From assembly GCA_019090405.1 (NCBI GenBank), contig JAHRVZ010000047.1, forward strand, positions 1-8,712: a DNA stretch of 8,712 bases. The letters are read 5' to 3'. Made by a program: the position numbers and the translations under genes. A model generated the notes under the pieces. It saw only the letters and a list, made by a program, of their open reading frames with translations, was not told the DNA's origin and made no database searches. Numbering within the stretch: the first letter of the stretch is position 1; each line of letters starts with the position of its first letter. Positions 5,440 through 8,712 of this stretch are shown piece by piece. The stretch is from Paracoccaceae bacterium (lineage in GTDB: Bacteria > Pseudomonadota > Alphaproteobacteria > Rhodobacterales > Rhodobacteraceae).

Positions 5440-6615
5440 ATGTCCCAATCCGCCCCCACCAAACCCACAGCCTGTCTGGCGCTGGCCGACGGAAGCGTAT
5501 TTTACGGCATCGGCTTTGGTGCAACCGGACAAACCGTGGCTGAGCTGTGTTTTAACACAGCTATGACCGGTTATCAGGAAATCATGACCGATCCGTCCTA
5601 TGCCGGGCAGATCGTTACCTTTACCTTTCCGCATATCGGCAACACCGGGGTGAACCCCGAAGATGACGAAACCGCTGATCCGGTCGCAGACGGTATGGTG
5701 GTGAAATGGGATCCGACCACGGCCAGCAACTGGCGCGCGGCAGAAGACCTGAAAACCTGGCTTGAACGGCGCGGCCGGATTGCGATTGGGGGCGTCGATA
5801 CACGTCGCCTGACCCGCGCAATTCGTCAACAAGGCGCGCCGCACGTTGCGCTGGCGCATGATCCCGACGGTAATTTCGATACCGCCGCATTGGTGGACGC
5901 GGCCCGCGCGTTTGCCGGGTTGGAAGGCGTGGATCTGGCCAAGGATGTCACTTGTTCGCAATCCTATCGCTGGGACGAAATGCGTTGGGCCTGGCCCGAA
6001 GGTTATAGCCGGCAACACGATCCGAAATTTAGGGTTGTCGCGGTGGATTTTGGCGCCAAACGCAACATCCTGCGCTGTCTGGCAAGTGCCGGCTGCGATG
6101 TAACCGTGCTGCCGGCATCCGCCACCGCCGCAGACGTGATGGCGCATAAACCTGATGGCGTGTTCCTTTCCAATGGCCCCGGTGACCCGGCGGCAACTGG
6201 CAAATACGCAGTGCCAATGATTCGCGACGTTCTGGACAGTTCAGATATTCCGGTCTTTGGCATTTGTCTGGGCCACCAGATGCTGGCACTGGCGCTTGGC
6301 GCTGAAACGGTCAAAATGAATCACGGCCACCACGGGGCCAATCACCCTGTCAAGGATCTGGAAACCGGCAAAGTCGAAATCACCTCGATGAACCACGGTT
6401 TTGCAGTCGATGCCCAGACATTGCCCGCCGGAGTGGTCGAAACACACCGGTCGCTGTTTGACGGATCCAACTGTGGTATCCGATTGTCCGACCGACCAGT
6501 CTATTCGGTGCAATACCACCCCGAAGCCAGCCCCGGACCGCAAGACAGCTACTATCTGTTCCAGCGGTTCACAGCGGCCATGGCCGAACGCAGTGCGGCT
6601 GATACGAACATTTAA
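5440..6615 (+). CDS. carA: Carbamoyl-phosphate synthase small (glutaminase) subunit
   Basis: A 391-residue cytosolic subunit that hydrolyses glutamine and channels ammonia to the large subunit CarB. The complex makes carbamoyl phosphate for pyrimidine and arginine synthesis. The N-terminal CPSase small-chain domain (about residues 10-145) contains LALADGSVFYGIGFGATG and FNTAMTGYQEIMTDPSYAGQ. The class I glutamine amidotransferase domain (about 198-380) has the catalytic triad C276 (FGICLGHQ), H360 and E362 (QYHPEASPGP), plus LSNGPGDP as the oxyanion-side loop. Length is normal. I chose the ATG at 5440 from the usual CarA N-terminus; an upstream in-frame start at 5386 adds residues unlike the family. 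The SD is weak (GATGAGAG region). carB is not adjacent; carA and carB are often unlinked in alphaproteobacteria. Confidence 0.97.
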   Translation: MSQSAPTKPTACLALADGSVFYGIGFGATGQTVAELCFNTAMTGYQEIMTDPSYAGQIVTFTFPHIGNTGVNPEDDETADPVADGMVVKWDPTTASNWRAAEDLKTWLERRGRIAIGGVDTRRLTRAIRQQGAPHVALAHDPDGNFDTAALVDAARAFAGLEGVDLAKDVTCSQSYRWDEMRWAWPEGYSRQHDPKFRVVAVDFGAKRNILRCLASAGCDVTVLPASATAADVMAHKPDGVFLSNGPGDPAATGKYAVPMIRDVLDSSDIPVFGICLGHQMLALALGAETVKMNHGHHGANHPVKDLETGKVEITSMNHGFAVDAQTLPAGVVETHRSLFDGSNCGIRLSDRPVYSVQYHPEASPGPQDSYYLFQRFTAAMAERSAADTNI

Positions 6616-6619
6616 TCAA

Positions 6620-6638
6620 CGTTAACTTAGTGTTAACG
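6620..6638 (+). promoter_or_regulatory. CtrA-type binding box upstream of the glycosyltransferase
   Basis: TTAA (6622-6625) and TTAA (6633-6636) are separated by exactly 7 nt, a perfect match to the full CtrA site TTAA-N7-TTAA. The site sits within a 7-bp inverted repeat, CGTTAAC (6620-6626) and GTTAACG (6632-6638). It ends 48 bp before the glycosyltransferase ATG and 25 bp before a good -10 (TATTAT, 6662-6667), so it covers roughly -38 to -52 of the predicted start. That is compatible with activation. An alternative reading is a weak terminator for carA, but the stem is AT-rich and lacks a T run. Confidence 0.55.
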
Positions 6639-6684
6639 ATGTTGCTCCAATCTGGCTTGCGTATTATCTGCTGGATCGGCAAGA

Positions 6685-8568
6685 ATGAGCGACCAAAACC
6701 TTAAGCTGCTCGACCCACAGTCAGCCCTGACTGCCGGGCAACCTTTGATGCCGTTGGGGCGGCATTTGGTAAACGACGGCGTTATTACCGGCGCTCAGCT
6801 TGTGCAGGCGTTGCATGCCCAAAAGCGCCTTGGCGCGCCGCTGGGCGAAATACTGATCGCCGAAGGCTGGGCCGACGCGCAGGACGTTCAGGACGCGTTG
6901 GCGCGTCAATATGGAATCACCAAGGCAGATTTTACCGCCCTCGCCCCCTATCAGGATCTGGTCGCACGGATGCCCGTTGAATTCTGGCTTAAGCACCGGG
7001 TGATCCCCTGGATGCGGATCGGTCATACCGTGTTGATTGCCACCGCTCGGCCCGATCAATTTGAAACCATCCGCACAGCATTGGCAGATATATTCCCCGA
7101 CACTTTGATGGTGTTAGCCCAGGAAACGGCCATCACCGACGCCATCACAGCCGAATTTTCGCAGCCCCTTGTCCGCGCGGCTGCCGCCCGTGTCACCCAG
7201 GACATGAGCTGCCGCACATGGAACGCTCCAACCCGTTCATACTGGAGCATTGCCTGCCTGATCTATCTGGCCTTTACCATCGCATTGCCCAGCCTGAGCC
7301 TGACAGTCATCAGCATATTCGCGATTATTTCAGTGTTTGCTTTTGCAAGCCTTAAACTTCTTTCGTTCGTTGGCCATCTTAGTGCCCATCCCCCCCTTTC
7401 CGCGCCCATTGACCCTCTGGAAATCACACCGATACGGCTGCCGAAGGTTTCGATCATGGTGCCGCTGTTTCACGAAAAGGAAATTGCCGCAGCCCTTATT
7501 CGCCGTTTGTCGCGCCTGACCTATCCCAAAGCTCTGATTGATGTGATGCTGGTACTGGAAGAACAGGACGACATAACCCGTCAGACTTTGGATCAAACCA
7601 TCCTTCCTCCGTGGATTCGGGTGATCGAAGTCCCCGCCCATGGCAATCTTAAAACCAAGCCTCGTGCGCTGAATTTCGCTTTGGATTTCTGTCGCGGTGA
7701 CATCATTGGCATTTGGGACGCCGAAGATGCGCCCTCGCCGGATCAGATAGATCAGGTTGTGGCGCGCTTTGCTCAGGCGGATGATGATGTTGTCTGTCTG
7801 CAAGGGATTTTGGATTATTACAATCCAAACGCCAACTGGCTGGCGCGATGTTTTACCATTGAATATGCCAGTTGGTGGCGGATCATCCTGCCGGGGATTG
7901 CACGGCTGGGTCTGGTGATTCCTCTGGGTGGGACCACGTTGTTTTTCAAGCGCAAAGAGCTAGAGGAATTGGGCGGGTGGGATGCCCATAACGTCACCGA
8001 AGACGCCGATCTTGGGGTCAGGCTGGCCCGTGCGGGCTATCGCACAGAACTTATCAACACCGTCACCTTTGAAGAAGCCAATTGCCGGACATGGCCATGG
8101 ATCAAACAACGCTCGCGCTGGATCAAAGGGTTTCTGGTGACTTATCTTGTTCACATGCGCCGCCCGCTACTATTGCTTGAGCAGCTCGGAGCATGGCGGT
8201 TCTGGGGATTTCAGGTGTTTTTCCTAGGCACGGTTTGCCAGTTTTTATTGGCCCCGGTCTTGTGGTCGTTTTGGCTGCTAAGCCTTGGTATGACCCATCC
8301 TGTCCAGACCCATCTGCCGAACCCAGCCCTTTACGCCATTGCTGGTATATTCGTTCTGTTGGAAATCCTGAATATCTGCATTGGTCTGGTCGCGGTGGCA
8401 CGCCCGGACAGACGGTTCCTGATGCCATGGGTTCCCACAATGATTGCTTATTTTCCACTTGGAGTGCTGGCCGCGTTCAAAGCCCTGTATGAACTGTCGT
8501 TGCACCCGTTTTACTGGGACAAAACAGAACATGGCCATTCGGTTGAGGACAACACGCCCCCCCCCTGA
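6685..8568 (+). CDS. Membrane family-2 glycosyltransferase with N-terminal MshEN/T2SSE-N-like domain
   Basis: A 627-residue inner-membrane protein. Residues 23-160 form a T2SSE-N/MshEN-like domain, known in other proteins to bind c-di-GMP. It has two 24-residue motifs (23-46 and 52-75) of the form xLGxxL(V/I)xxG...Q, separated by five residues as in MshE; the first Arg of each motif is Pro here. Two membrane helices follow (about 186-228). The cytosolic GT2 domain is at about 252-485, with KVSIMVPLFHEKE, the Asp motif DAEDAP (345-350), TED440AD and Q475-x-x-R478-W479. This is the D,D,D,QxxRW set of processive cellulose-synthase-like enzymes. Further helices lie at about 507-535, 549-571 and 585-602. 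It probably assembles a secreted polysaccharide; the sugar is unknown. The ATG has only a weak SD. A CtrA-type box precedes it. Its last codons lie in a 9-C run giving PPP before TGA. Confidence 0.88.
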   Translation: MSDQNLKLLDPQSALTAGQPLMPLGRHLVNDGVITGAQLVQALHAQKRLGAPLGEILIAEGWADAQDVQDALARQYGITKADFTALAPYQDLVARMPVEFWLKHRVIPWMRIGHTVLIATARPDQFETIRTALADIFPDTLMVLAQETAITDAITAEFSQPLVRAAAARVTQDMSCRTWNAPTRSYWSIACLIYLAFTIALPSLSLTVISIFAIISVFAFASLKLLSFVGHLSAHPPLSAPIDPLEITPIRLPKVSIMVPLFHEKEIAAALIRRLSRLTYPKALIDVMLVLEEQDDITRQTLDQTILPPWIRVIEVPAHGNLKTKPRALNFALDFCRGDIIGIWDAEDAPSPDQIDQVVARFAQADDDVVCLQGILDYYNPNANWLARCFTIEYASWWRIILPGIARLGLVIPLGGTTLFFKRKELEELGGWDAHNVTEDADLGVRLARAGYRTELINTVTFEEANCRTWPWIKQRSRWIKGFLVTYLVHMRRPLLLLEQLGAWRFWGFQVFFLGTVCQFLLAPVLWSFWLLSLGMTHPVQTHLPNPALYAIAGIFVLLEILNICIGLVAVARPDRRFLMPWVPTMIAYFPLGVLAAFKALYELSLHPFYWDKTEHGHSVEDNTPPP

Positions 8569-8575
8569 CCCCACA

Positions 8576-8712
8576 TTAACCCGCGTTTTGTTTCAGCCGG
8601 GTCGTAAAGGCGACCGAGATATGATCTTTGAGCGCCTTATCTGCCGCATCTTCGTCGCGGGCCTCAAGCGCTGCAACAATGGCTTTGTGTTCACCCTGCG
8701 CAATCTCACCAC
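8576..8712 (-). CDS. GntR family transcriptional regulator (FCD domain), C-terminal part
   Basis: This is the last 44 residues of a regulator whose N-terminus lies beyond the window. The segment GEHKAIVAALEARDEDAADKAL ending in KDHI fits the final two helices of the FCD effector domain of FadR/GntR-type repressors. In that domain the two His residues usually help bind a metal or carboxylate ligand. The tail VAFTTRLKQNAG ends at TAA (8576-8578). The gene is convergent with the glycosyltransferase, with only 7 bp between the stops and no terminator visible. The DNA-binding domain and ligand cannot be judged from this part. Confidence 0.82.
   Translation of the reverse strand, partial: GEIAQGEHKAIVAALEARDEDAADKALKDHISVAFTTRLKQNAG

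Noticed and set aside
5224..6147. 307-codon minus-strand open frame antisense to carA
   Set aside because: It lies mostly opposite the well-supported carA, shows no recognisable domain, and is explained by codon bias leaving the antisense frame open.
6620..6638. Inverted repeat as the carA terminator
   Set aside because: The stem is AT-rich, 7 bp, with no following T run. The exact TTAA-N7-TTAA pattern and the downstream -10 make a CtrA site the better reading.

Overview
The window looks like chromosomal DNA from an alphaproteobacterium, most likely a marine Rhodobacterales (Roseobacter-group) species. This rests on the protein sequences: an aa3-type CtaD, carA not followed by carB, an alphaproteobacterial GatB/YqeY protein and an FCD-type GntR regulator. 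It is also supported by perfect matches to the FNR/FnrL and CtrA recognition patterns. There is no tRNA, rRNA, CRISPR array, insertion sequence or integrase. I see core and cell-envelope genes, not a mobile island.

Layout. (1) 1-688, minus strand: a HIT-family nucleotide-binding protein, followed 45 bp downstream by a cation diffusion facilitator cut off by the window edge. (2) 689-1153: a 465-bp divergent intergenic region. It holds a possible frameshifted 45-codon ORF, a candidate HIT promoter, and a candidate ctaD promoter whose predicted start is overlapped by a perfect FNR box. (3) 1154-2827: ctaD, the catalytic subunit of aa3 cytochrome c oxidase, with a strong SD and a clear hairpin terminator. 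(4) 2959-4605: two exported proteins, a TTG-started LprI-like (DUF1311) protein and an M48-like zinc metallopeptidase carrying a C-terminal NADase-type glycan-binding domain. An inverted-repeat-rich leader separates them. (5) 4693-5166, minus strand: a GatB/YqeY protein, convergent with the peptidase and divergent from carA. (6) 5440-6615: carA. (7) 6685-8568: a membrane family-2 glycosyltransferase with an N-terminal MshEN/T2SSE-N-like domain, preceded by a TTAA-N7-TTAA CtrA-type box. (8) 8576-8712, minus strand: the C-terminus of a GntR/FCD regulator, convergent with the glycosyltransferase.

How it fits together. Most genes are independent housekeeping units (respiration, pyrimidine/arginine precursor supply, tRNA-amidation-related protein). 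The two regions with most unexplored biology are the exported pair at 2959-4605 and the glycosyltransferase at 6685-8568. In the latter, a probable c-di-GMP-sensing module is fused to a processive-type polysaccharide glycosyltransferase under a probable cell-cycle/motility regulator site. That resembles NfrB-like c-di-GMP-controlled exopolysaccharide synthesis, but with the sensor at the opposite end of the protein. Functions come from motif recognition by eye; no database search was run.
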